Below, one piece after another: positions 43,291 to 51,729 of a stretch of 64,000 bases of DNA (its first letter is position 1; every line of letters starts with the position of its first letter). Position numbers and translations under genes: made by a program. The stretch is from RGEC01 sp964626685 (GTDB lineage: Bacteria; Bacteroidota; Bacteroidia; NS11-12g; UBA955), in NCBI GenBank assembly GCA_964626685.1, contig CAZVJY010000002.1, forward strand, positions 124,001 to 188,000. The letters run 5' to 3'. Under the pieces are notes generated by a model. The model made no database searches. It was not told where the DNA came from and saw nothing but the letters and a program-made list of their open reading frames with translations.

Positions 43291-46200
43291 TTATGCTTTC
43301 TTAATACTTTTATTCTTATTCATACCAAAGTCCACAACCACAGGCGTAGCGATGAATATAGATGAATACGTACCTACAATAATACCCAGCACCAGCGCCA
43401 GTGAGAATCCTTTGAGAGCATCACCGCCAAACAGGAACAGAATGATACAAACAAAGAATACGGTAGCAGAGGTGATCAACGTACGGCTTAAGGTTTGGTT
43501 AATAGCCATGTTGATGAGCTTATGATCGTCTTTTTCAACGCGGCTGTTACCGGAGAGGAATTCACGAATACGGTCAAATACAATTACCGTATCGTTCATT
43601 GAATAACCAATCACTGTAAGCAAAGCGGCAATGAGGTGCTGGTCGAATTCCACAGGGAATGGCACCCAGCCGTCCATAATGCTGTAGCAGGCCAGAATGA
43701 ACACCACGTCATGCACAAGGGCAATGGTAGCACCCAGACCGTAGGCTGCACTGCGGAAACGAAGCAGAATGTAGGCAAACATCAGGAAGATAGCCACAAT
43801 CAGCAACACCGTAGATTTGTTGCGTGTGCTGGCAGCTACCGAAGAGCCCACTTTCGAAGTTCCTTTGATAGACTCGGCTGTAACACCAAAATCTTTGAGT
43901 GCGCTAACCACTTCTGTTGTGGTTTTGTCACGTGCTTCTTTGCTGTTTTCATTCAGCCTGTGGGTGGTTATCACACGGAACTGTCCATCCTTACCAAAGG
44001 TTTTGGCTTCGTTGCTGCTTCCTGGGAAAGCTTTATCGAGGGTTTCTTTAATCTGACCGACAGATACATCTTTGGACTTATCGAACTGAATAATGAACGA
44101 GTTACCCCCTTTAAAATCGATACCGGTGGTTAAGCCTCCTTTGTAAATGAATGTGCCAATACCAAAGAGAATAATTGGCAGTGACAATACATAGGCGCGC
44201 TTACGGTATTTTACAAAGTCGAAATTGGTGTTGTTAAGTACATTCTCGCTATATGGGAATGAGAACTTGATATCTTTCTTTTTGTTAACACGGTTCTCAA
44301 GCATCCAGCGGGTAACCAGCAGAGAAGTGTACATTGAAGTAAATACGCCAATTACAAAGATTACGGCAAAGCCATAAGCGGGTCCTGAACCTGCCATGAG
44401 CAGAGCTACACCGGCAAGCAGGGTGGTTAGGTTTGAGTCAATAATCGCTGAAAGCGCATATTTATAACCGTTCTTTACCGCCTGTGCCAGGCTAATTTTG
44501 TTTCTGAGTTCTTCTTTTATACGCTCATAAATCAGTACGTTGGCATCCACCGCCATACCGATGGTCAATACGATACCTGCCATACCGGGAAGTGTGAGCG
44601 ATGCACCAAGGCTGGCCAGGATACCAAAAATGAGAAACATATTGGCAAACACCGCGATGATAGAGTAAACACCGGCACGGTTGTAATACAGCACCATGAA
44701 GATAAGAATGGCTACAAAACCCACCAGCAAGGCACTGGTACCTCTTGTGATTGATTCTTCACCGAGTGAAGGACCTACAACGTCGCTGGCAACAATTCTT
44801 GCAGGAGCAGGGAGTTTACCTGCCTTCAATACGTTGGCGAGGTCATCGGCTTCCTTGATATCAAAGTTACCCGTAATCTGGCTTTGGCCTCCGCTGATTT
44901 TCTGGTTAACTACTGGCGCTGAGTAAACGCGGTCGTCAAGCACAATGGCAATGTGTTTGTTGATGTTCGCGCCGGTTATCTGAGCCCAGCGGCTGGCAGC
45001 CTGAGGGGTCATTTCCATGCTCACTTCCACTTCGCCGGTCTGGCTGGTTTGAGAGCGGGCATCAGAAATAATATTTTCTTCTTCGCTGGCCAGGGCGGCT
45101 TTGCCGTCACGATCGAGTTTAAGCAGGTAAACCAGGTGCTGATCGTTGTATTCTTCAATGAGTTTGTTGGCAGCACTTTCTGATTTTTTATCATTTTTCA
45201 TCAGGCTGCTTTTCAGTTCACCCTGGTCGATGGGCTTCGCGCTGAAGGCCACTTTCATGGTGCCTTCCATGACCGCAGCATACTGCGGTTTTTTCAGTTC
45301 TTCTACCAATGCATCGCGGTCTGCTCCACGCACCGATGCCACTGAGCTTCCCATGGCAGCAAAATAGCTGTAGCCTTTAAGCCTGCGCATCAACTTGCCG
45401 AGGGGGCCGTCATCTTTAGATTTGCCGGCAACGGCAGAATCTTTTTTGGCAACGGTTGAATCCACTTTGGCAACACCAGAATCAGCGGTAGCAGCCAGGG
45501 CAGACTGTTTACCAGCCTTGAAGAGCATGTCCAGCATTTTGCTGGCTTCGGCACCTTTTTGGGTATTGCCGTAAACTTCGTAGAATTCAAGGTTTGCGCT
45601 TTTTTCAACCAGGTCTTCCAAACGACGGGGATTGTCTACACCAGGCAATTCCACGCTGATACGGCCACCGTCGATTTTCTGAATGGTAGGCTGGGTTACG
45701 TTTGCCTGGTTGATACGTTTTTCAACTACATCATATACCCTGTCAATTGCAGTGCCGGTTTCATCGCTTAATATTTTGCGAACCTGAGCCTCAGAACTGG
45801 AAGTATTGATACCATTGGGATTGTTGCTTTTAGCAAAAAGGTTTACAACCTTGCGGTTGGGGGCAATCTTACTAAAGGCCGACATAAAATTATCAACGTA
45901 ATCACCGCCTTTGGTTTTCTCGTCTTGATTGGCCTGGGCGATAGCCTTAAGCAGATCTGCATCTGCGGGATCATTCGCCATCCCTTTGATAATAGCACCT
46001 TTATCAACCTCGAGGATTACGTTCATACCACCACGTAAATCCAGACCCAGATTGATTTCACGCTGCTTACACTCAAAATAGTTGTAATTGGCAATTCCCA
46101 GATCATAAATAATTTCACGGGAACCCAGGCTATCTATGTAGCCACGGTATGCTTTACCATAGTTTATACCTTTTTTCTGCTGTTTTTCGGCAAATTGCTG

Positions 46201-46305
46201 GGCCTTGTTTTCAAAACTTTGGGCTTTCCAGGTGAATGACAGCTGGAATAAACAAGCGATGGCCAAAACGACCGAGAATACAATAACGGAACGATTATTC
46301 TTCAT
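43291..46305 (-). CDS. secDF: Fused protein translocase subunit SecDF
   Basis: 1,004 residues. SecD (about 1-640) and SecF (about 680-1004) in one chain, as usual in Bacteroidota. SecD: LGLDLRGGMNVILEV near 82-96, the P1 domain (VEKRINQANVTQPTIQKIDG near 190), and EELRNKISLAQAVKNGYKYA near 595 after TIGMAVDANVLIYERIKEEL. SecF: TGIDFKGGNSFIIQF near 724, LTVIGYSMNDTVIVFDRIRE near 885-904. It uses the proton gradient to pull exported proteins through SecYEG. A linker with Lys/Ser/Ala-rich segment lies near 280-300 within the P1 region (SVAKKDSAVAGKSKDD-like), longer than in E. coli SecD. A terminator follows 17 bases after the stop. Confidence 0.95.
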   Translation of the reverse strand: MKNNRSVIVFSVVLAIACLFQLSFTWKAQSFENKAQQFAEKQQKKGINYGKAYRGYIDSLGSREIIYDLGIANYNYFECKQREINLGLDLRGGMNVILEVDKGAIIKGMANDPADADLLKAIAQANQDEKTKGGDYVDNFMSAFSKIAPNRKVVNLFAKSNNPNGINTSSSEAQVRKILSDETGTAIDRVYDVVEKRINQANVTQPTIQKIDGGRISVELPGVDNPRRLEDLVEKSANLEFYEVYGNTQKGAEASKMLDMLFKAGKQSALAATADSGVAKVDSTVAKKDSAVAGKSKDDGPLGKLMRRLKGYSYFAAMGSSVASVRGADRDALVEELKKPQYAAVMEGTMKVAFSAKPIDQGELKSSLMKNDKKSESAANKLIEEYNDQHLVYLLKLDRDGKAALASEEENIISDARSQTSQTGEVEVSMEMTPQAASRWAQITGANINKHIAIVLDDRVYSAPVVNQKISGGQSQITGNFDIKEADDLANVLKAGKLPAPARIVASDVVGPSLGEESITRGTSALLVGFVAILIFMVLYYNRAGVYSIIAVFANMFLIFGILASLGASLTLPGMAGIVLTIGMAVDANVLIYERIKEELRNKISLAQAVKNGYKYALSAIIDSNLTTLLAGVALLMAGSGPAYGFAVIFVIGVFTSMYTSLLVTRWMLENRVNKKKDIKFSFPYSENVLNNTNFDFVKYRKRAYVLSLPIILFGIGTFIYKGGLTTGIDFKGGNSFIIQFDKSKDVSVGQIKETLDKAFPGSSNEAKTFGKDGQFRVITTHRLNENSKEARDKTTTEVVSALKDFGVTAESIKGTSKVGSSVAASTRNKSTVLLIVAIFLMFAYILLRFRSAAYGLGATIALVHDVVFILACYSIMDGWVPFPVEFDQHLIAALLTVIGYSMNDTVIVFDRIREFLSGNSRVEKDDHKLINMAINQTLSRTLITSATVFFVCIILFLFGGDALKGFSLALVLGIIVGTYSSIFIATPVVVDFGMNKNKSIKKA

Positions 46306-46395
46306 GTGATTGTGTCAATGCGGATTTTACGAAGTCGCGAAAATAGGGAAAAAATTACGAACTGCAAGGAAAAAACGCAGTTCAGACAAGCATTT

Positions 46396-47358
46396 TCACA
46401 TTTGCTGCAAAAGCCTGCTGATTTCGGCGGCTGATTGCTTTTGCATGCAATCAAAATGGCCTTTGGGACAGGTATTAAACCCTATTTTACTGCAGGGCCT
46501 GCAGGAAACCCTTTCTGCCTGAACCAAAACCGGTCCGGTTGTTACATTAACGGGCAACAACGGCCCCATACCAAAGTCGGGTGTGGTGTTGCCCCAAATA
46601 GAAACGATGGGCTTTTGTAAAGCCGCAGCGATGTGCATCAGACCAGTATCGTGGGTCAGCACCTTATCAGCGCCCGCAAGCACTTTCGCGCTTTGATCCA
46701 GCGATAGCTTGCCACACATGTTGCTTACACGATCCGGAAACCTTGCTGCGATGGACTCCCCCACCATTGAATCGTGGTTATCGCCAAGCAGTATAAAATG
46801 CTCGCTTGAAACTTCCATCAATTCCGCAATTTTATTTTCAGGCATTCGCTTGGTAGCCCAGGTCCCGCCAATGGCATAGGCCACATAAGAAGAAGGCAAA
46901 TCTGGGATTTCACAATCCTTGTAATAAAAATCCAGCCCTTTACCATCGTATTGCACGCCCCACTTTTTTACCGTTTCCATGTACCTGAAAACAACATGTT
47001 CACAGGGTTTGCGGGTAAGCTTCTTCACCAGCAGCCATTTGTGCATGTTTTGCTTACGAAACACCGTAAAAGGCACACCGGGCAACAAGCTGCGGAGCAG
47101 GCGGGTTCTGAGGTTGGCATGCAAATCCACCACCGCGTCGTATTTTTCAAGTCTCAGGATTTTGGCCAGTGAGGAAACACTGCCTTGCAGGGTAATTACC
47201 TTGTCTATATTGGGATTGGCTTGCAAGATCCCTGCGTACTGCGGCTTGGTAGCGAAGTGAATCTCCACATTCGGCAGCTGTGCTTTAAGACAGCGCACCA
47301 CCGGCGTTGTGAGCACGATATCGCCAATGGAACTGAAGCGGAGAATGAGGATTTTCAT
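46396..47358 (-). CDS. Glycosyltransferase family 9 (heptosyltransferase-like)
   Basis: 320 residues. GT-B fold enzyme of the ADP-heptose:LPS heptosyltransferase family. RFSSIGDIVLTTPVVRCL near residue 7, YDAVVDLHANLRTRLLRSL near 73-91, AIGGTWATKRMPENKIAELM near 166, LTHDTGLMHIAAALQKPIVS near 236-255, and IWGNTTPDFGMGPLLP near 256. The acceptor is the LPS core or a related glycan. Four Cys cluster near the C-terminus (CRPCSKIGFNTCPKGHFDC), common in Bacteroidota members. It is separated from polX by 15 bases. Confidence 0.9.
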   Translation of the reverse strand: MKILILRFSSIGDIVLTTPVVRCLKAQLPNVEIHFATKPQYAGILQANPNIDKVITLQGSVSSLAKILRLEKYDAVVDLHANLRTRLLRSLLPGVPFTVFRKQNMHKWLLVKKLTRKPCEHVVFRYMETVKKWGVQYDGKGLDFYYKDCEIPDLPSSYVAYAIGGTWATKRMPENKIAELMEVSSEHFILLGDNHDSMVGESIAARFPDRVSNMCGKLSLDQSAKVLAGADKVLTHDTGLMHIAAALQKPIVSIWGNTTPDFGMGPLLPVNVTTGPVLVQAERVSCRPCSKIGFNTCPKGHFDCMQKQSAAEISRLLQQM

Positions 47359-47373
47359 AAACCCGCTGCGAAG

Positions 47374-49017
47374 TTACGCCCTTTTCAAAGACAGCCAGGC
47401 TTCAAATTCCTTCAGCGATTTCGCATTTAGCGTCAAATTTCGGGTAAGACCGCCTTTACGCGCCGCCAACGTGCCGTAATACATATCGTGGTAGCCTTCT
47501 TTCTCGTGCGCATCGGGGTTGATGGAAATGAGCACGCCTTTTTCCATGGCATAGGGAATGTGGGTCCAATCTATATCCAGGCGAAACGGATGGGCATTGA
47601 GTTCGATACTCACGCCATTGGCGGCGCAGGCATCAATCAGGTTGCGGTGGTTTACAGGATATCCTTTGCGAACCAGCAACAACCTGCCGGTGGGATGCCC
47701 CAGTATGCGGGTATAGGGATTTTCAATGGCCTTAATGAGGCGCTGCATGGCCTTTTCTTCGGTCATGTTGAGCGTAGAATGCACGCTGGCCACCACAAAA
47801 TCAAAGCGGGACAGCATATCAGTTTCGTAATCCAGCGAGCCGTCGGACAGAATATCGCTTTCTATGCCTTTGAATATGCGGAACGGAGCAAGTTCTGCAT
47901 TCAGCGCATCAATTTCCTGCATTTGCTGAAGCACCCTTTCGTTGCTGAGGCCCTGTGCGTAGCCAGCACTGCGGCTGTGGTCGCAGATTCCAAGGTATTC
48001 ATAGCCCAGCTTTTTGGCATGTTCCGCCATTTCGCGCAGGCTGTGAAGTCCGTCGCTGTAGGTGGTGTGGTTGTGCAAAATACCTTTAAGGTCTGAAAAT
48101 TCAACAAGCGGCTCATCGCTAACCTGCCATTCGCCAATGCCCTCGCGGCGCTCGGGCAATATAAATGGGAAGCCCAAAATTTGGTAGATTTCGGTTTCTG
48201 AATTGCCAGTTAAGGCGGTTTGCGCGGCAACTCCCAAAGCCTCAAAATGGGCCGCACTACCGGTTCCCAAGAACCACTGCCTTTCAAACTCAGCATCCTT
48301 TGCAATTTCGAAGGCAAACAAAAAACCATTGGCATCACGGAATTTGAGTTCTGTATCGGTGTGACGTTCCAGTTGATGGGCAGCAGCAAATTCCAGTAAG
48401 GCCACTTCCGTGGTGGAGGTTAGTATCGCTACCGATTCCAGCACAATGGCATTGCGGCGAAAATCGCCGGTAAATTCTGAGCGGGATTCTGGAAATTGCT
48501 CCCTGAGATTTTGCAGCATCTGATGGGCCGGTGCTTCAACCCTGGCGAAGTGAAACCAGCCGCGGGCATTGAGGGCAAAGTGTATGGCCTGCTGAATTTC
48601 ATGCTGGGTTTTAAGTCCGAAACCGGGAAACTCCACCAAACGATTTTCGCGGCAGGCATCCAGCAAATCTTCGATGGTTTCAACGCCCATTTTGCGCCAG
48701 ATTACCGCCACTTTTTTGGGGCCAAGCCCTTTCACTTTCAGCATTTCCAGCACACCGGGCGGGGTTTTGGCAATAAGCTGTTCCAGCTCGGGGAAAGTGC
48801 CGGTTTGCAGCAGATTTTTGATGGCAGACAATACGCTTTTACCTATACCGGGAAGGCCTGCAAGGGTTTCCTCGTTCATATCCTGCAGGGGATCTTTAAA
48901 CTTCTTGATATTGAAGGCAGCTGCAGAAAGGGCTTTTACCTTAAAAGGATTTTCCTCATGCAGTTCGGCAAGTTTGGCGTAAGTACCCAACAGGGTTGAG
49001 ATGTCGTAATTGTCCAT
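47374..49017 (-). CDS. PolX-type protein: helix-hairpin-helix, degenerate polymerase, PHP domain
   Basis: 547 residues from ATG 49017 (TTG three bases earlier). Arrangement of bacterial PolX: 8-kDa helix-hairpin-helix domain (LAGLPGIGKSVLSAI near 50, LKVKGLGPKKVAVIW near 93), nucleotidyltransferase (about 150-310) and PHP phosphoesterase (about 315-547). The PHP metal-binding residues are intact (HNHTTYSDG near 322, CDHSRSAG near 352, IESDILSDG, ASVHSTLN, LGHPTGRLL, NPDAHE near 512). The polymerase active site is not: the region is TGDFRRNAIVLESVAIL, where active PolX has GS-x-RR and a DxD pair. It should therefore be a 3'-5' exonuclease or AP-processing enzyme rather than a polymerase. Confidence 0.9.
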   Translation of the reverse strand: MDNYDISTLLGTYAKLAELHEENPFKVKALSAAAFNIKKFKDPLQDMNEETLAGLPGIGKSVLSAIKNLLQTGTFPELEQLIAKTPPGVLEMLKVKGLGPKKVAVIWRKMGVETIEDLLDACRENRLVEFPGFGLKTQHEIQQAIHFALNARGWFHFARVEAPAHQMLQNLREQFPESRSEFTGDFRRNAIVLESVAILTSTTEVALLEFAAAHQLERHTDTELKFRDANGFLFAFEIAKDAEFERQWFLGTGSAAHFEALGVAAQTALTGNSETEIYQILGFPFILPERREGIGEWQVSDEPLVEFSDLKGILHNHTTYSDGLHSLREMAEHAKKLGYEYLGICDHSRSAGYAQGLSNERVLQQMQEIDALNAELAPFRIFKGIESDILSDGSLDYETDMLSRFDFVVASVHSTLNMTEEKAMQRLIKAIENPYTRILGHPTGRLLLVRKGYPVNHRNLIDACAANGVSIELNAHPFRLDIDWTHIPYAMEKGVLISINPDAHEKEGYHDMYYGTLAARKGGLTRNLTLNAKSLKEFEAWLSLKRA

Positions 49018-49069
49018 CAAAAATTAATATACGAAAAAAGGGTGAATTTTCCAAATTTTTTGGAGAAAA

Positions 49070-49498
49070 TCAATCCGGCAACTTCAGCTCGCCAGTTTCG
49101 AAAGCCTTGTCAAAATCCACCCAGATAATCAAATTGGGCTTTTCGCCCTGCAGGTACATGATATTCATGGGCTGTGCTGTTTTTTTATTGCTGAGTACTT
49201 CCACGCCCAGCACCACAAACTTGCGGCCTTCATATGCCTTTGGCAGTTCGGCCACATCAAAATCGCCGGTGGCAAAAAAAGACTGAAAAAATCCGTTGCC
49301 TGTGGCGGTATCGTAGGATGGCTCATTCCCTGTCCAGCGGGTTTTGCGGTACATATCAATGTGCTCAAACACATCCCGGCCTTTGGCCTTGCCTATCTGC
49401 AACGTATCGCCACGGCCGATTTCCACCTCTACGTCGCCCGAACTCTGGGCTTGCAGGGAACCTGCCAGAACTAAAAATAAAATCAACAAAAGGCGCAT
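49070..49498 (-). CDS. Secreted protein of unknown function
   Basis: 142 residues with a signal peptide (LLLILFLVLAGSLQAQS). The mature part (about 122 residues) is strand-rich: GDVEVEIGRGDTLQIGKAKG near 20-40, FFATGDFDVAELPKAYEGRK near 75-95, VVLGVEVLSNKKTAQPMNIM near 96-115 and LIIWVDFDKAFETGELKLPD at the end. No known family. It lies 52 bases before polX on the same strand. Confidence 0.65.
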   Translation of the reverse strand: MRLLLILFLVLAGSLQAQSSGDVEVEIGRGDTLQIGKAKGRDVFEHIDMYRKTRWTGNEPSYDTATGNGFFQSFFATGDFDVAELPKAYEGRKFVVLGVEVLSNKKTAQPMNIMYLQGEKPNLIIWVDFDKAFETGELKLPD

Positions 49499-49533
49499 AC
49501 TTCAAAGTTATCAAAAAAAATGCCGCAATGAAA

Positions 49534-50676
49534 TTATCGGGTTTCTTTTACCAACCGCGCCAGCTCGCGGCTCACCATCGCGCTGAGGGCCACACCCATG
49601 CCTCCCATGCGCACGCAGGCGTAAAGGCCGGCATCTATCCGCTGCACAATAGGCGTGCGGTTTTGGTGCATGCCCATGGTTCCTGCCCATTGGTGTGTTA
49701 TTTCAAATTTCTCGCCCGGCACCACCACTTCCTGCAGGTATTTCAGCAGGTATTGGGTAATGGCCTCGGTGGTGTTCAGTTCGGGTGTGGTTTCTCCCTC
49801 AAAATCCAAATTTCGGCCACCGCCAATGAGAATGCGGGTTCCGAGACTTCTGAAATAAATGTAGCCTTTATCGGCATGCATGAGTCCGCGCCAGGCCAAA
49901 CCGGGGATGACGGAAGTGACCAGCACCTGCCCGCGGGCGGGCATGACCTCCAGTTCGGGCAGCAGTTGTGCGGCATAGCCGTTGGTACAAACCACCAGCG
50001 TTTGTGCATCCAATGTATATCCTTCGTGGGTTTTAACGCGCCATTTTCCGCTATCCAGTTTTTCCGGAGGCAGGGCGGTAAGTCCGCCCAAAATCCTTAC
50101 TCCGCTTGCCATGGCGGCATCATACACTTTTTTGTAAAGCAAATGGGTTTGCACCATGCCTTCCAGCGGGGTGTAAATGCCGTTTTCCAGCACTTTCATG
50201 CCCAGCTTGGCGGTGCTTTTGAGCAGAAAAGGATTTTCACCCGTAATTTCTTTCAAGGCTGAATTCACCTTGTCGATATTGGCCCCCAGGTGTTCACACT
50301 CTGCTGTGGCTTCGGGTTTAAAAACCTCATAACCGCCAGTTTTTTCATAGCCGATGGAGGTTTCACCAAAATCGGCCAGCAGTTGTTTGAGGCCAGAAAA
50401 GCGTTTTTCATAGAGCGTAAAGGCGGTTTGTTCGTCGGTGCGCTCAATATCATCCAGTATTTCGCCCATGCTACCAAAACAGGCAAAGCCGGCATTGCGG
50501 GTACTTGCACCCAGGCTTACCGGAGCACGGTCTACCACCCACACTTCGCGGTGCGGCCACTGCAGCTTGAGGTGACGTGCGCATTGCAGCCCTACAATAC
50601 CTGAGCCAACGACCAGGATATCTGTATTTTTCAGCCATTGCTGTTCCCAGAAAGAAATGGAAGGTAAGGGATTCAC
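49534..50676 (-). CDS. FAD-dependent amino-acid/amine oxidase (DAO family)
   Basis: 380 residues. Rossmann FAD site DILVVGSGIVGLQCARHL near residue 18-35, RAPVSLGASTRNAGFACFGS near 50-69 (the conserved covalent or near-covalent FAD loop), LVVCTNGYAAQLLPEL near 225-240, GTRILIGGGRNLDFEGETTP near 280-300 and HQWAGTMGMHQNRTPIVQ near 330. It resembles glycine/D-amino acid oxidase-type deaminating proteins. Start is GTG at 50676; no upstream ATG. The substrate is unknown. Confidence 0.85.
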   Translation of the reverse strand: MNPLPSISFWEQQWLKNTDILVVGSGIVGLQCARHLKLQWPHREVWVVDRAPVSLGASTRNAGFACFGSMGEILDDIERTDEQTAFTLYEKRFSGLKQLLADFGETSIGYEKTGGYEVFKPEATAECEHLGANIDKVNSALKEITGENPFLLKSTAKLGMKVLENGIYTPLEGMVQTHLLYKKVYDAAMASGVRILGGLTALPPEKLDSGKWRVKTHEGYTLDAQTLVVCTNGYAAQLLPELEVMPARGQVLVTSVIPGLAWRGLMHADKGYIYFRSLGTRILIGGGRNLDFEGETTPELNTTEAITQYLLKYLQEVVVPGEKFEITHQWAGTMGMHQNRTPIVQRIDAGLYACVRMGGMGVALSAMVSRELARLVKETR

Positions 50677-50699
50677 GGTGCAAAGTTCGTGAATTGCCT

Positions 50700-51635
50700 T
50701 TACCGATTTATATAACGTTTAACGGCTTTTTTGGTGCTGTACCACACGCGACCCTCCTTTATGGCTTCCAGCTCCCCGCGGCGGGCCAGCAGGCTCAGGT
50801 ATTCCTGCCCATAGGGAACAGCAGGGTCATTGGCAATCTGATTAAGTGGGAGGTAATCATCGTAACCGTTGCCAAGGGCAGATAAATACAGCTCCAGGCT
50901 GCGCTCGGCACCCTGAAAAAACAGCAGCAGTAGTTTTTCAAATTTCCCCTGATTGGCATCGTTCAAGGCACGGTAGTATTTATTGCGGTCGGTTCGCAGA
51001 ATGATGACAGGCGGGAAACCCAGTTCCATGAGGATCATGTTCATGGCCAAACGCCCGGTGCGCCCATTGCCGTCGAAAAAAGGATGAATCCACACAAAAC
51101 GGTGGTGAAACACCGCCGAAAGGCTCACAGGATCGAGGTTTTGAGGATTGCATCGAACCCATTCCAGCAATTCATCCAGCAAATCGGGAACCTTAAACGG
51201 ATTGGGCGGAATGAAATTGGCTCCGGTTATTTGCACCCTGCCGGTTCGAAAACGGCCACCAAAATCATCATCGATGGCAGTCATCACCATTTTATGCAGG
51301 GTTAAAATATCGGCACCCGAAATCACATAACCCGGGGTAACTTTTTCTTCCAGCCATGCAATGGCCTTATTATGGTTGATGGCTTCAAAATGCTCCCGCA
51401 GTGTTTTTCCGCCTATGGTCAGTCCATCCTGCAGCACCACACGGGTTTCTCGCAGGCTGAGGGTATTTCCTTCAATGCTGTTGGAATTGTAGGTCCATTC
51501 TACGGCAAAATCCTGTTGCAGGCGCTTAAATGCGCTACCCGGAAAAGGGCGCAATGCATCCAGCCGGGTTTTCTTATCCCGAATACGCTGTTGCTGCTCC
51601 GCATCCAGCCCTGTATTTGGATACCACTTTTCCAC
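50700..51635 (-). CDS. Fic-domain AMP-transferase, class II-like
   Basis: 311 residues. Fic motif HPFFDGNGRTGRLAMNMI near residue 190 is fully canonical (HPFxxGNGRxxR), so it should transfer AMP to a Ser, Thr or Tyr hydroxyl. The N-terminal inhibitory helix motif is present: NSNSIEGNTLSL near 52-63, i.e. S/TxxxE-G/N, as in class II Fic enzymes that self-inhibit. C-terminal residues (LLARRGELEAIKEGRVWYS near 285) look like a winged-helix part. Start is GTG at 51635. It lies between the purL and DAO genes; no toxin-antitoxin-style partner (FicA) is seen. Confidence 0.9.
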   Translation of the reverse strand: MEKWYPNTGLDAEQQQRIRDKKTRLDALRPFPGSAFKRLQQDFAVEWTYNSNSIEGNTLSLRETRVVLQDGLTIGGKTLREHFEAINHNKAIAWLEEKVTPGYVISGADILTLHKMVMTAIDDDFGGRFRTGRVQITGANFIPPNPFKVPDLLDELLEWVRCNPQNLDPVSLSAVFHHRFVWIHPFFDGNGRTGRLAMNMILMELGFPPVIILRTDRNKYYRALNDANQGKFEKLLLLFFQGAERSLELYLSALGNGYDDYLPLNQIANDPAVPYGQEYLSLLARRGELEAIKEGRVWYSTKKAVKRYINR

Positions 51636-51639
51636 CCCT

Positions 51640-51683
51640 CAAAAATAATATCGGTAAACCGGTTTTTTATCATTCCCGATATT
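51640..51683 (-). promoter_or_regulatory. Hairpin overlapping -7 element before fic
   Basis: AATATCGG (51647-51654) and CCGATATT (51676-51683) are 8-bp inverted arms with a 21-base loop; on the minus strand it is followed by ATTTTTG, which is the end of a perfect TATTTTTG -7 element (51647-51640). AGGGG precedes the GTG. It could end purL transcripts, start fic transcripts, or both. Confidence 0.45.
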
Positions 51684-51729
51684 TTTAACCCCAATTTTTT
51701 CCCAGGCTTTTAAATCAATAAAAAATGAA

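Noticed and set aside
49234..50262. 342-codon plus-strand frame opposite the FAD oxidase
   Set aside because: Antisense to a clear Rossmann-fold enzyme; composition is unlike a real protein.
50700..51635. Fic toxin-antitoxin pair or defence island
   Set aside because: No antitoxin gene and the inhibitory motif is in the same chain; neighbours are metabolic.
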